A stretch of DNA of 64,000 bases from Mangrovicoccus sp. HB161399. GTDB lineage: Bacteria; Pseudomonadota; Alphaproteobacteria; Rhodobacterales; Rhodobacteraceae. Below are positions 48,503-56,405 of the stretch, in pieces. Position 1 is the first letter of the stretch; every line of letters starts with the position of its first letter. The notes under the pieces were generated by a model. The model saw nothing but the letters and a program-made list of their open reading frames with translations, did no database searches and was not told the DNA's origin. The stretch lies in contig NZ_JAATVU010000007.1 in assembly GCF_013184745.1 (NCBI RefSeq), forward strand, positions 62,001 through 126,000, given 5' to 3'. Position numbers and translations under genes: made by a program.

Positions 48503-49119
48503 TCGGCCTCCGTCGCTTGGGGGCGATATATCAGGTGAACGCCGCCGGTGAACAGGGCAACCGTCCCGTTCCGGCTGCCGGGTTCTGAGGTCACGGTCAG
48601 CTTGCCCGCCGACAGCGTGCCGATCGGCCCTTCGGCCTCGACCGGGCCGAGGCTCTCCATATGGGTCAGGTTGGTGAGGAGCCGCACCCCGGGCATGGTC
48701 GCGACATAGCCGTTGGAGCTGCCGACCCGCACGCCGCCGGTCAGTTCGGCGACATGCGCGTTCTGGTCCAGCATGCCCTCGGGCGCGGCAAGGTCGAGCG
48801 TGATCCCGTCCGGACGGGCCAGCCGGGCCGAGAGAGTCTCGCCATGGGCGATGCCCTCGCTGTCCGGATCGGGGACCAGCCGCGAGGCGGTGAGGCGCAG
48901 CTCGGACCCGTCCTCGGTCAGCCCGGCATAGCTCGGGTTGCCCAGCCGCTCCTCGCGCGCGAGATCGCCCAGCTCGGCGTCGCTCCAGGGCAGCGGCTCG
49001 CCGACCTGCCCGCCGCGCGACAGCAGGAACAGGGTGGACAGGATGCCGAGCGCGACCAGCGGCAGGACGACTTTGACGACGGCGATAGCGCGCGAATAGG
49101 CGTTATCGAACCGTGCCAC
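48499..49119 (-). CDS. lptC: LPS export system protein LptC
   Basis: 206 residues; bitopic inner-membrane protein with one N-terminal helix (VVKVVLPLVALGILSTLFLLS, about 14-34, given as adjacent parts VVKVVLPLVALG and ILSTLFLLS) and a periplasmic jellyroll that receives LPS. The start is GTG at 49119, two bases from the kdsD stop at 49122, so expression is coupled. Typical LptC length. Confidence 0.88.
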   Translation of the reverse strand: MARFDNAYSRAIAVVKVVLPLVALGILSTLFLLSRGGQVGEPLPWSDAELGDLAREERLGNPSYAGLTEDGSELRLTASRLVPDPDSEGIAHGETLSARLARPDGITLDLAAPEGMLDQNAHVAELTGGVRVGSSNGYVATMPGVRLLTNLTHMESLGPVEAEGPIGTLSAGKLTVTSEPGSRNGTVALFTGGVHLIYRPQATEAE

Positions 49120-49121
49120 CG

Positions 49122-50096
49122 TCAGACGACTCCGGCACGCAGGCAGTCATGGATGGTGACGATGCCGCGCGCGATGCGCGGGCCTTCGGGATCGACGGCG
49201 AAGAGGCTGGTGATCTTCAGCTGGTCCATCAGCGCCACCGCCTTCTCGGCCAGCTGGTCGGGGCCGATGGTCTTGGGATCGCGGGTCATCACGTCGCCTG
49301 CCGTCTTGTCGAGCAGGTTGACCATGTTCCGCCGAAGGTCGCCGTCGGTGATGATGCCGGTCAGCAGCCCCGAGTCGGAGGTCACGCCGACCACGCCGAA
49401 GCCCTTCTGGCTCATCACGATCAGTGCCTCGCCCATCGGCGTCTCCAGCCCGACCAGCGGCAGCTCCTCGCCGCCATGCATCAGGTCGCCGACCTTCGAC
49501 AGCTGCGCGCCCAGCTTGCCGCCGGGATGGAACTGGCGGAAATGCTCGGGCGTGAACTGGCGGTGCTCCATCAGCGCCACGGCGAGCGCGTCGCCGAGCG
49601 CCAGGGTCATCGTCGTCGAGGTGGTGGGCACGATGCCGGTGCCGCAGGCTTCGGGCGCCTTGGGCAGCACCAGCGCCACGTCCGACTGGCGCAGCAGCGT
49701 CGAGTCGGGCCGGCTCGCCACGCCGATCAGCGGGATGCCGAAGCGGCGGGTATGGGCGATCATGTCGGCCAGTTCCGGCGTCTCGCCGGAATTCGACAGC
49801 ATCATCACCACGTCGCCCGCAGCCAGCATGCCCAGGTCGCCATGGCTGGCCTCGGCCGGGTGGACGAAATGCGCGGGGGTGCCGGTGGAGGCCAGCGTCG
49901 CCGCCAGCTTGCGCGCGATATGGCCGGACTTGCCCATGCCCGAGATGATCACGCGCCCCTTGGCCGCGAGGATCAGGCGGACCGCCTCGGCGAAGCTGCC
50001 GTCGAGCGACGCGGCCAGGGTGCCGAGCGCGTCCGCCTCGATCGAGATGACGCGGCGGCCGGCGGAAAGGAAGATGTCGGAGTCTGAATCGGTCAT
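49122..50096 (-). CDS. kdsD: Arabinose-5-phosphate isomerase (KpsF/GutQ/KdsD)
   Basis: 324 residues; converts ribulose-5-P to arabinose-5-P, the first step to Kdo. SIS domain (about 30-170) with VIISGMGKSGHIARKLAATLASTG, then two CBS domains with MTRDPKTIGPDQLAEKAVALM. The chosen ATG at 50096 is the homology start. RNase D lies just upstream. Together with kdsB at 41.3 kb, it gives two Kdo-pathway genes in this window. Confidence 0.93.
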   Translation of the reverse strand: MTDSDSDIFLSAGRRVISIEADALGTLAASLDGSFAEAVRLILAAKGRVIISGMGKSGHIARKLAATLASTGTPAHFVHPAEASHGDLGMLAAGDVVMMLSNSGETPELADMIAHTRRFGIPLIGVASRPDSTLLRQSDVALVLPKAPEACGTGIVPTTSTTMTLALGDALAVALMEHRQFTPEHFRQFHPGGKLGAQLSKVGDLMHGGEELPLVGLETPMGEALIVMSQKGFGVVGVTSDSGLLTGIITDGDLRRNMVNLLDKTAGDVMTRDPKTIGPDQLAEKAVALMDQLKITSLFAVDPEGPRIARGIVTIHDCLRAGVV

Positions 50097-50101
50097 GTCT
50101 G

Positions 50102-50716
50102 TCACGAATGTGCGAAAATGTCGGTGTCCGGCCAGCCCTCGAGATCGAGGAGCGCCCGGGTCGGAAGGAAGTCGAAGCACTTCTGCGCCAGCTTGGTGCG
50201 GCCCTCGCGCTCCAGCCGCTGGTCCAGCTTCTCGCGCAGCCGGTGCAGGTAGAGCACGTCGGAGGCCGCATAGGCAATCTGCGCCTCGGTCAGGGTTTCC
50301 GCACCCCAGTCGCTGGACTGCTGCTGCTTGGAGATGTCCTCTCCCAGCAGTTCGGAAACGAGGTTCTTCAGCCCGTGCCGGTCGGTATAGGTGCGCGTCA
50401 TGCGCGAGGCGATCTTCGTGCAGTAGACCGGCGCGGCCAGCGCGCCGAAGGCCTTGTACATCATGGCGATGTCGAACCGGCCGTAATGGAACAGCTTCAG
50501 CACCGTCGGGTCCTTCAGCATCCGCACCAGGTTCGGCGCTGCCGTCTGGCCCTTGGCGACCTGCACCAGATGGGCGGTGCCGTCGCCCGCCGACATCTGC
50601 ACGACGCAGAGCCGGTCGCGTCCCGGGATCAGCCCCATGCTCTCGCAGTCGATCGCCACGACCGGCCCGAGGTCGAGCCCGTCCGGCAGATCCCCGGCAT
50701 GCACTTGATGTTCCAA
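50102..50716 (-). CDS. rnd: Short ribonuclease D family exonuclease
   Basis: 204 residues with a DEDD 3'-5' exonuclease fold: VVAIDCESMG (DxE), LKLFHYGRFDIAMM, and the final YAASDVLYLHRLRE aspartate. The C-terminal HRDC domains of full RNase D are absent, as in many alphaproteobacterial homologues. The start is a TTG at 50716 (MEHQVHAGDLPDGL), preceded by aagga; it aligns with the family N-terminus better than any ATG. kdsD follows within 6 nt. Confidence 0.9.
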   Translation of the reverse strand: MEHQVHAGDLPDGLDLGPVVAIDCESMGLIPGRDRLCVVQMSAGDGTAHLVQVAKGQTAAPNLVRMLKDPTVLKLFHYGRFDIAMMYKAFGALAAPVYCTKIASRMTRTYTDRHGLKNLVSELLGEDISKQQQSSDWGAETLTEAQIAYAASDVLYLHRLREKLDQRLEREGRTKLAQKCFDFLPTRALLDLEGWPDTDIFAHS

Positions 50717-51056
50717 ATCCCCGATCCTTGTCCGTTTCCCGATATCCCGCGGGGGGATTGCATCCTTATGACCGCTAAGGGCGGCATGTTCCAGTGACCG
50801 CGGCACGGCTGCGGATTGCGCGGCGGCTCCATGCCATATTATATCTGATTCACGAAATATGAAGGGTCCGGGTCCGTCCCGGCCCTTTGCCGGCGCGGTC
50901 CGGCGGCGACCCTCCCTCGCTGCCGGACCGCGCCGGCGGCATCCGCGGCTCCGGCCGCTTCCCCCGGGCCGGCCCGGGCAAGGAAGCGTCAATGCCCGGC
51001 TGGCACAAGAGGCACGCAGTCCCGGGACGGGACGGCAGACTGCAAGGGAGGACGGA
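50717..51056. other. Divergent intergenic region with a long inverted repeat
   Basis: 340 bp between rnd and the Asp-rich gene. It holds the inverted repeat at 50,889-50,937 and an AT-rich patch near 50,835-50,865 (ttatatctgattcacgaaatatg) that could carry a divergent promoter. No other gene was found. Confidence 0.6.
50889..50937. repeat. 16-bp perfect inverted repeat
   Basis: GCCGGCGCGGTCCGGC and its exact reverse complement GCCGGACCGCGCCGGC are separated by 17 nt. There is no T-run, so it is not a simple terminator. It lies between the rnd and Asp-rich gene promoters. Confidence 0.8.
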
Positions 51057-51608
51057 ATGGCTATTCGAATTCGGTGCGCGGCGGCAGCGGCGCTCCTGGT
51101 CTTCGCCGGAGCGGCGCAGGCGCAGGACTACATGGACCTCGCGCGGGAGCTCTACCGCGAGGGTTACGAGAACCAGGCGAAGATCCGCGTGCGCGGGGAG
51201 ACGATCCATGTCGAGGTGACCGGCTCCGCGGGCAAGACCGAGCGCGTCTACAGCCGCGACGGGTCGAGGATCATCGAGGAGGAAACAACGCGGCCGGACG
51301 GAACGAGGGTGGAACGAGAATACGACCGCGACGGCAAGGTGGTGGAGGAGCGGGTCCGGGTCGCCTCCGGCGGCGCTGCCGGACGGAGCCGCGAGGGGTT
51401 TGACGACGACAGCGATGACGACCGGGACGACGACCGCGGCCGCGACGACGACGGCGATGACGACAGCAGCGACGACGGTAGGGACCGCGACCGGAGCCAT
51501 GACAGCGGCCATGACGACGGCAGCAGCGACGATGGCGATGACAGCAGCGACGATGGAGATGACGACCGCGACCGGGACCGCGAGAGGGAACGCGACCGGG
51601 ATGACTGA
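51057..51608 (+). CDS. Secreted Asp-rich repetitive protein
   Basis: 183 residues. It has a signal peptide (about 1-22, ending AGAAQAQ), a short folded domain (EVTGSAGKTERVYSRDGSR and similar, about 45-105), and a C-terminal ~75-residue low-complexity tail. The tail is almost only Asp, Ser, Gly, Arg, with DDD, DDRD and DRDRER repeats. It might bind calcium or other cations, but no recognised repeat such as GGxGxD was seen. The ATG at 51057 follows gggaggacgg. No homologue was recognised. The composition is consistent with a real gene rather than a shadow. Confidence 0.7.
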   Translation: MAIRIRCAAAAALLVFAGAAQAQDYMDLARELYREGYENQAKIRVRGETIHVEVTGSAGKTERVYSRDGSRIIEEETTRPDGTRVEREYDRDGKVVEERVRVASGGAAGRSREGFDDDSDDDRDDDRGRDDDGDDDSSDDGRDRDRSHDSGHDDGSSDDGDDSSDDGDDDRDRDRERERDRDD

Positions 51609-51766
51609 CCTTCCGGGCCGGCCCTGACCGCCTGCAAGGCTGCGTCCGCACCGCATGGCCGGGCGCAGCCGGACTTCCAACGGAATTGCCGCTCGGATGG
51701 CTGATTTCGGTGGATGATGTGGCGGCTTGGAGCGACCGTCATTTCCTTCCTCTCGGGGGAAGGAAA

Positions 51767-51853
51767 TGGTGCCCAGAAGAGGACTCGAACCTCCACGTCC
51801 TTACGGACACTAGCACCTGAAGCTAGCGCGTCTACCAATTCCGCCATCTGGGC
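51767..51853 (-). tRNA. tRNA-Leu (anticodon CAG), copy 1
   Basis: 87 nt including an encoded CCA. Acceptor GCCCAGA pairs with TCTGGGC, the anticodon stem is CTAGC/GCTAG with loop TTCAGGT (anticodon CAG), there is a long class II variable arm (TGTCCGTAAGGACGT), and the T loop is TTCGAGT. It reads Leu codon CUG. A TTGACA / ATAGAA promoter sits 20-45 nt upstream. Confidence 0.97.
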
Positions 51854-51871
51854 CGATGTCGTGAGGCGGGC

Positions 51872-51899
51872 TTCTATGGGAGGACCGGAAGGGTGTCAA
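51872..51899 (-). promoter_or_regulatory. Promoter of tRNA-Leu copy 1
   Basis: TTGACA (51894-51899) and ATAGAA (51872-51877) on the minus strand with 16-nt spacing, ending about 19 nt before the tRNA 5' end. It is conserved in the second copy, which supports function. Confidence 0.7.
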
Positions 51900-52036
51900 T
51901 GGGGAGCGAACAACAATCTTCGCGGCCATCCCAGGTGTCCGTCAGGCGAACGCAGTGCGGATGCCCGGGGGAGTTAGCTGCGCTTCGAAGGGGGGGGCGA
52001 CATCGGTCCAGCTGATCCATTTCCGCGTCGGGGAAA

Positions 52037-52123
52037 TGGTGCCCAGAAGAGGACTCGAACCTCCACGTCCTTACGGACACTAGCACCTGAAGCTAGCGCG
52101 TCTACCAATTCCGCCATCTGGGC
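52037..52123 (-). tRNA. tRNA-Leu (anticodon CAG), copy 2
   Basis: Identical in sequence to copy 1, same strand, also with encoded CCA. It has its own TTGACA (52164-52169) and ATAGAA (52142-52147), 16 nt apart. Confidence 0.97.
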
Positions 52124-52141
52124 CGATGTCGTGAGGGGGGC

Positions 52142-52169
52142 TTCTATGGGAGAGCCGGAGGGGTGTCAA
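52142..52169 (-). promoter_or_regulatory. Promoter of tRNA-Leu copy 2
   Basis: Same -35 and -10 hexamers and spacing as copy 1, with a few base changes in the spacer. Confidence 0.7.
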
Positions 52170-52336
52170 CTCGGATTCGCCAAAAAATTCGGGCTTTCCG
52201 CGACGTCTGGCAACCGGCCGGGCGGTGCCGTTAACAGCGCTTCCATGGCTGCCGCGGTAAGAGCGCGACCAGTTGCACCTTGTCGGGTCTGGCGCGGGCG
52301 GCTATCTCGAATCTGTACCGAGCTGGGAGGCGAGCC

Positions 52337-53320
52337 ATGGCGAAACTAGTGACGATCTTCGGCGGATCGGGGTTTGTCGGACGGCACATCGCGCGGCGCC
52401 TGGCCAAGGATGGCTGGCGGGTCCGCGTCGCGGTGCGCAAGCCCAATCTCGCGATGCACGTGAAGCCCTACGGCGTCGTCGGGCAGGTGGAGCCGGTCTT
52501 CTGCAACATCCGCGACGACGCCTCGGTGCGCGAGGTGCTGACCGGCGCGGATGCGGTGGTGAACTGCGTCGGCGTCCTGGTCGAGAGCGGGAAGAACAGC
52601 TTCGGCGCCGTGCAGGCCGAAGGCCCCGGCCGGATCGCGCGGATCGCCGCCGAGATGGGCATTTCCCGCATGGTGCAGATCTCGGCGATCGGCGCCGATG
52701 CGGACAGCGCCAGCGAATACGCCCGCAGCAAGGCGGCAGGCGAAGCGGCCGTGCTGGAGGCGCTGCCCGGCGCGATGATCCTGCGGCCCTCGGTAATCTT
52801 CGGGCCCGGCGACAGCTTCTTCAACCGCTTCGCCGACATGGCGAAATTCGGGCCGGTCCTGCCGATCACCGGCGCGGATACGAAATTCCAGCCGGTCTAT
52901 GTCGATGACGTGGCCGCGGCGGCGGAGCTCTACCTGCTCGGCAAGGCCGAGGGCGGCGTGTACGAGCTTGGCGGTCCCGAGGTGAAGACCTTCCGCGAGC
53001 TGATGCGCGACATGCTGGCGGTGATCCGCAAGCGCCGCGCGGTGATGTCCCTGCCGGGATTCGCGGCGCGCGGCATGGCCTGGAGCTTCGACATGCTGCA
53101 GAAGGCCAGCGGCGGGCTTTTCGTCAACCACATGCTGACCCGCGACCAGCTGAAGAACCTGGCCCGCGACAATGTCGTCTCCGAAGGCGCGAAGGGATTT
53201 GCCGATCTCGGCCTCGCCCCGGCGGCGATGGGCGCCGTGCTGCCCGGCTATCTCTGGCGCTTCCGCACCGACGGCCAGTATGCGATTCTCAAGGATGCGG
53301 CGGACGATCTGAAGGCCTGA
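52337..53320 (+). CDS. NDUFA9-like NAD(P)-binding protein (complex I-associated family)
   Basis: 327 residues of the extended SDR fold. LVTIFGGSGFVGRHIARRLAKDGW (4-27, two parts) is the NAD(P)-binding loop, with no classical YxxxK site of active reductases, as in the NDUFA9 group. The segment LPITGADTKFQPVYVDDVAAA is typical. In alphaproteobacteria this protein is found with complex I. The ATG at 52337 follows gggaggcgagcc. No nuo gene lies near. Confidence 0.85.
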   Translation: MAKLVTIFGGSGFVGRHIARRLAKDGWRVRVAVRKPNLAMHVKPYGVVGQVEPVFCNIRDDASVREVLTGADAVVNCVGVLVESGKNSFGAVQAEGPGRIARIAAEMGISRMVQISAIGADADSASEYARSKAAGEAAVLEALPGAMILRPSVIFGPGDSFFNRFADMAKFGPVLPITGADTKFQPVYVDDVAAAAELYLLGKAEGGVYELGGPEVKTFRELMRDMLAVIRKRRAVMSLPGFAARGMAWSFDMLQKASGGLFVNHMLTRDQLKNLARDNVVSEGAKGFADLGLAPAAMGAVLPGYLWRFRTDGQYAILKDAADDLKA

Positions 53321-53324
53321 GCCC

Positions 53325-54245
53325 TCAGATTTCCGCCAGCGCGTCGGTTTCCTGCGAGGCCCGCGCAGCTTCCTCGCGGTCGCGGTTGTAGCGTTCCAGC
53401 TCGGCATTCAGCGCCGCACCCAGCAGCACGACATAGATCGTGATGTAGAGGAACATCAGCAGCGCCACGACCGCGCCGATCGAGCCGTAGACCTGGCTGT
53501 AATTGCCGAAATTGCTCAGGTAGTAGCTGAAGCCGAACGTCGCCGCGCCCCAGACAGTGATCGACAGCACCGAGCCGGGGGTGAAGAACCCGGTCATCGG
53601 GTGCTTCACGTTGGGCGCGAAGCGGTAGAGCAGCCAGACCCCGGTGAAGACCAGCGACAGCGAGATGAACCAGCGGGCGACTTGCAGCAGCAGGCCGTTG
53701 ACCCAGGCCAGCAGCCCGGCAGGCAGGTTCTCGGCAAGGAAGGGCAGGTTCAGCACGGTGGTGATGATCGGCACGACCACCAGCGCCAGGATGGCCGTGA
53801 CGGCCACGAGGCTCAGCGCCAGGGTCATGGCGAAGGACAGCGCCATCGCGTGCCAGCCCTTGCGGGAGCGGCCGTGATAGACGGCATTCAGCCCGCGGAT
53901 CAGCGCGTCCGTGCCCTTGCGTGCCGACCACAGCGCGGCCAGCGTGCTGACCGCCGTCGCCCAGCCCAGCGTGCTGTTCGAGGTCAGGATCATGCGGTGG
54001 ACCTGGCTGTCGATGATCTGGAATGCCTCCGGGGGCATGAAACCCTCCAGGAGCATCATCTGCTCCTCGACTGCCTTGGGATCGGCGATGAATCCCATCA
54101 GCGCGACCACCGCGGCGATGGCCGGGAAGACGGACAGCATCGAGAAGAACGCGCCGCCGGCCGCGACCAGCGTCAGGTTCGCCTCGTCGATCCGCGCCTG
54201 CATGTTCATGGCGAATCGCCAGGCGGTCTTGATGGCTTGCAGCAC
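53325..54245 (-). CDS. YihY/virulence factor BrkB family membrane protein
   Basis: 306 residues with about six membrane helices, beginning LTLVAAGGAFFSMLSVFPAIAAVVALMGFIA (two adjacent helices, positions 24-54 approx). The family motif WSARKGTDALIRGLNAVY is visible. Function is unknown; RNase BN naming was an error in E. coli. GTG start at 54245 with aaggaggtgccaga upstream. It converges with the NDUFA9-like gene. Confidence 0.88.
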   Translation of the reverse strand: MLQAIKTAWRFAMNMQARIDEANLTLVAAGGAFFSMLSVFPAIAAVVALMGFIADPKAVEEQMMLLEGFMPPEAFQIIDSQVHRMILTSNSTLGWATAVSTLAALWSARKGTDALIRGLNAVYHGRSRKGWHAMALSFAMTLALSLVAVTAILALVVVPIITTVLNLPFLAENLPAGLLAWVNGLLLQVARWFISLSLVFTGVWLLYRFAPNVKHPMTGFFTPGSVLSITVWGAATFGFSYYLSNFGNYSQVYGSIGAVVALLMFLYITIYVVLLGAALNAELERYNRDREEAARASQETDALAEI

Positions 54246-54311
54246 TCTGGCACCTCCTTGTCACCCAGCCGTGATAGCATGGGCGGGAAGGTGCCTGAAC
54301 CGACGCAAGGG

Positions 54312-54340
54312 AAAAGGCGCCCGGAAAGCTCCGGACGCCT
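54312..54340 (-). terminator. Terminator of the beta-helix gene
   Basis: On the minus strand AGGCGTCCGGA, short loop, TCCGGGCGCCT (one G-T pair) followed by TTTT. It lies 25 nt beyond the stop at 54,365. Confidence 0.75.
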
Positions 54341-54364
54341 GCATTTCGGTAACGGTCTTCGGTG

Positions 54365-56296
54365 TCAGCGGAAGGACGCGGCCACCGTGGTCGAGCTGCC
54401 GGTGGACAGCGCCGCGCCGCTCGACTGCAGCACCCGAAGCTCCAGGACGTCGCCGCCGCCGACTTCGATCCAGTCGCTGGTGCCCGAGAGGATCGACGGT
54501 CCGCCCGACGCGGCGGGCACGGCGATGTTCAGATCCATGCCCGGCACGCCGTTTTTCAGCACCTGCAGGCGGCGGAGGCCCGCGCCGCCCTGGCCGAACT
54601 CGACCGTCGCGCGCAGGCGGATGCGGGTGATCGCGCGGTTCTCGGGGATGACGATCTGGGTCGGCGCCGCGGCGTCCCAGGCGCCGTCGACGGTGTCATG
54701 TGCGGAGAGCTTGGCAGTCCAGGCCAGCGTCTCCCAGGTGCCGTCCGCCAGCGGCTGCCCCGGCGCGTCGAGCGACAGCGACAGGCCGTAGGGCTCGCGC
54801 AGGTTCAGGGAGGCCTTTTCGTCCGCTGCCGTGTCGTCGACCTCTGCCGCGACCGTGCCCTGGAAGGCACCGGGCTCGTAGACCGCCTGGCCGGTGCCGG
54901 CACCCTTCTCGAAATAGGTCGACATGACGGCAAGGCTGGTGACCCGGTTCTTCCGGATCTCGATGCGGTCGGTGACATAGCCGGTGGCGGTGCTGGTATC
55001 GACCATCCTCACGCCGACGCGGCGGGTGTCGCCGGCCTCGTGATGGATGTTGTGGTCGATGTTGAAGTCGATGCAGTGGTCCAGGTAGATATCCGCCGGC
55101 GGCGCCCAGGAGGTGTTGGTATTCGTCTTCTGGAAGAAGGCGTTGCGGTGGATTTGCCCGAGCCGCGATCCCTTGATCTTCAGCCCGTGGTCGCGGAAGT
55201 CGAAGAAGCAGTCGCTGATCACCAGCTCGGGCTCGGCACCGGTGCGGAACCACTCGATCGCGATCTTGCAGGTCGGGCACCGCACGTTGTGGAACAGCGC
55301 GCGCTCGGCCTCGATGGTGCCTGCGGGCTGCGCGCCGTCGGGATGGCCGCGGCAGATCACCGGGCGGGCGACGAAGTAGAACTGGATGTCGCGGATGATC
55401 GGGGCATAAGCGCCGTCGATCACCAGCCCGTCCTCCATCCGCCACAGGACCGAGCTGTCGGTCCAGTCGTCCAGCTGCTTCACGTTGTTCACCAGCGGAC
55501 CGGAGATGTGGCAGTTCTCGAAGACCATCCTCCAGGCGCCGGTGAAATCGAATCCCTTCGTGAAATGGTCGTCATAGGGCGCGCCGGAGCTCATGTGCGC
55601 GTCATAGCCCTGCACCAGCAGGTCGCGCACCACCAGCGAGCAGTTGCGCCGCGAGCCGCCGTTCAGCGGCAGGGTCGCGGTCAGCGGGCGGCCGTCGACG
55701 CGGCCATCGGCGAGCAGCGCGAATTTCTCGAAATGGAAATAGGGGGCGCGGTTGCCGCCGGTGAAGATCGGCCCGTGCGACACGCTCGCGCCGTCGACGA
55801 CGATGCGGCTGACCTCGGTGCCCATGCCGTAGATGCCGAGGCTCATGTTGTCGCCGGGGAGGTTGATCGTCTCCTCCACCGGGCTTTCCAGCGAGAAGAT
55901 GCCCGGCGGGATCACCAGGGCGCCGCCGCGCTTCTCCCGTGCATAGGCCACGAAATTGCGCAGCGCCGGCCCGATGTCGGAGCCGCGGTTGTCTACGATC
56001 TTGCCGAAATGCCTCAGGTCGACGGTCTGCGCCATCTCGAACCACTGGCCGTTGTTGGACTGCGCCCGCATCGGGTGGACGGGCTGGTTCAGCGCCGGAA
56101 CGTAGAGATAGGGCGAGGGCATGCTGCCGGCCTCGTGGGCTGCAAGCTCTACCGCGGGGACCGACTCGCTGATATTCACTGATCCGATGTCGCTGGCCAT
56201 CATCGGACCGACTTCCAGGCCGGGAAGGTTCTGCTTCGGTCCCGGCGCCGTGCCGAGTTCGGCCTCGAATTCTGAAGAGGTGATCGTCTGGGTCAT
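54365..56296 (-). CDS. Pectate-lyase-like right-handed beta-helix protein with C-terminal jellyroll-like domain
   Basis: 643 residues. After a short N-terminal region, DLRHFGKIVDNRGSDIGPALRNFVAYAREKRGGALVIPPGIF (about 93-134, described as adjacent parts) is the pectate_lyase_3 start seen in phage tailspikes and polysaccharide-processing enzymes. The middle 130-430 is beta-helix, rich in Asn/Asp/Gly rungs. The last ~120 residues (RAITRIRLRATVEFGQG..., GDVLELRVLQSSG) resemble a C1q/TNF-like surface domain. There is no signal peptide. Whether it is an enzyme is unknown. Confidence 0.75.
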   Translation of the reverse strand: MTQTITSSEFEAELGTAPGPKQNLPGLEVGPMMASDIGSVNISESVPAVELAAHEAGSMPSPYLYVPALNQPVHPMRAQSNNGQWFEMAQTVDLRHFGKIVDNRGSDIGPALRNFVAYAREKRGGALVIPPGIFSLESPVEETINLPGDNMSLGIYGMGTEVSRIVVDGASVSHGPIFTGGNRAPYFHFEKFALLADGRVDGRPLTATLPLNGGSRRNCSLVVRDLLVQGYDAHMSSGAPYDDHFTKGFDFTGAWRMVFENCHISGPLVNNVKQLDDWTDSSVLWRMEDGLVIDGAYAPIIRDIQFYFVARPVICRGHPDGAQPAGTIEAERALFHNVRCPTCKIAIEWFRTGAEPELVISDCFFDFRDHGLKIKGSRLGQIHRNAFFQKTNTNTSWAPPADIYLDHCIDFNIDHNIHHEAGDTRRVGVRMVDTSTATGYVTDRIEIRKNRVTSLAVMSTYFEKGAGTGQAVYEPGAFQGTVAAEVDDTAADEKASLNLREPYGLSLSLDAPGQPLADGTWETLAWTAKLSAHDTVDGAWDAAAPTQIVIPENRAITRIRLRATVEFGQGGAGLRRLQVLKNGVPGMDLNIAVPAASGGPSILSGTSDWIEVGGGDVLELRVLQSSGAALSTGSSTTVAASFR

Positions 56297-56405
56297 GTCG
56301 GCTCCACCGGTTCGTGCATGGCCGGAGAAGCTAGGCGGTGCGGCTGATCAAAGCCTGAGCGGCACGGGCGCGCCGTTCAGGCCCCGTTAATCCCGGTCCA
56401 GGAGG

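Larger units (their letters stand above)
51762..51899 (-). repeat. Direct repeat unit A carrying tRNA-Leu and its promoter
   Basis: This 138-bp unit is repeated at 52,032-52,169 with about four differences, all upstream of the tRNA. It includes the whole tRNA-Leu gene plus its -35/-10. Confidence 0.9.
52032..52169 (-). repeat. Direct repeat unit B carrying tRNA-Leu and its promoter
   Basis: Second copy of the unit at 51,762-51,899, offset by exactly 270 bp. The tRNA bodies are identical. Confidence 0.9.

Noticed and set aside
51400-51608. Short GC/GA repeats in the Asp-rich tail as a possible CRISPR or satellite
   Set aside because: Repeats are irregular, in frame, and coding (Asp/Ser/Arg codons); no spacers of constant length.
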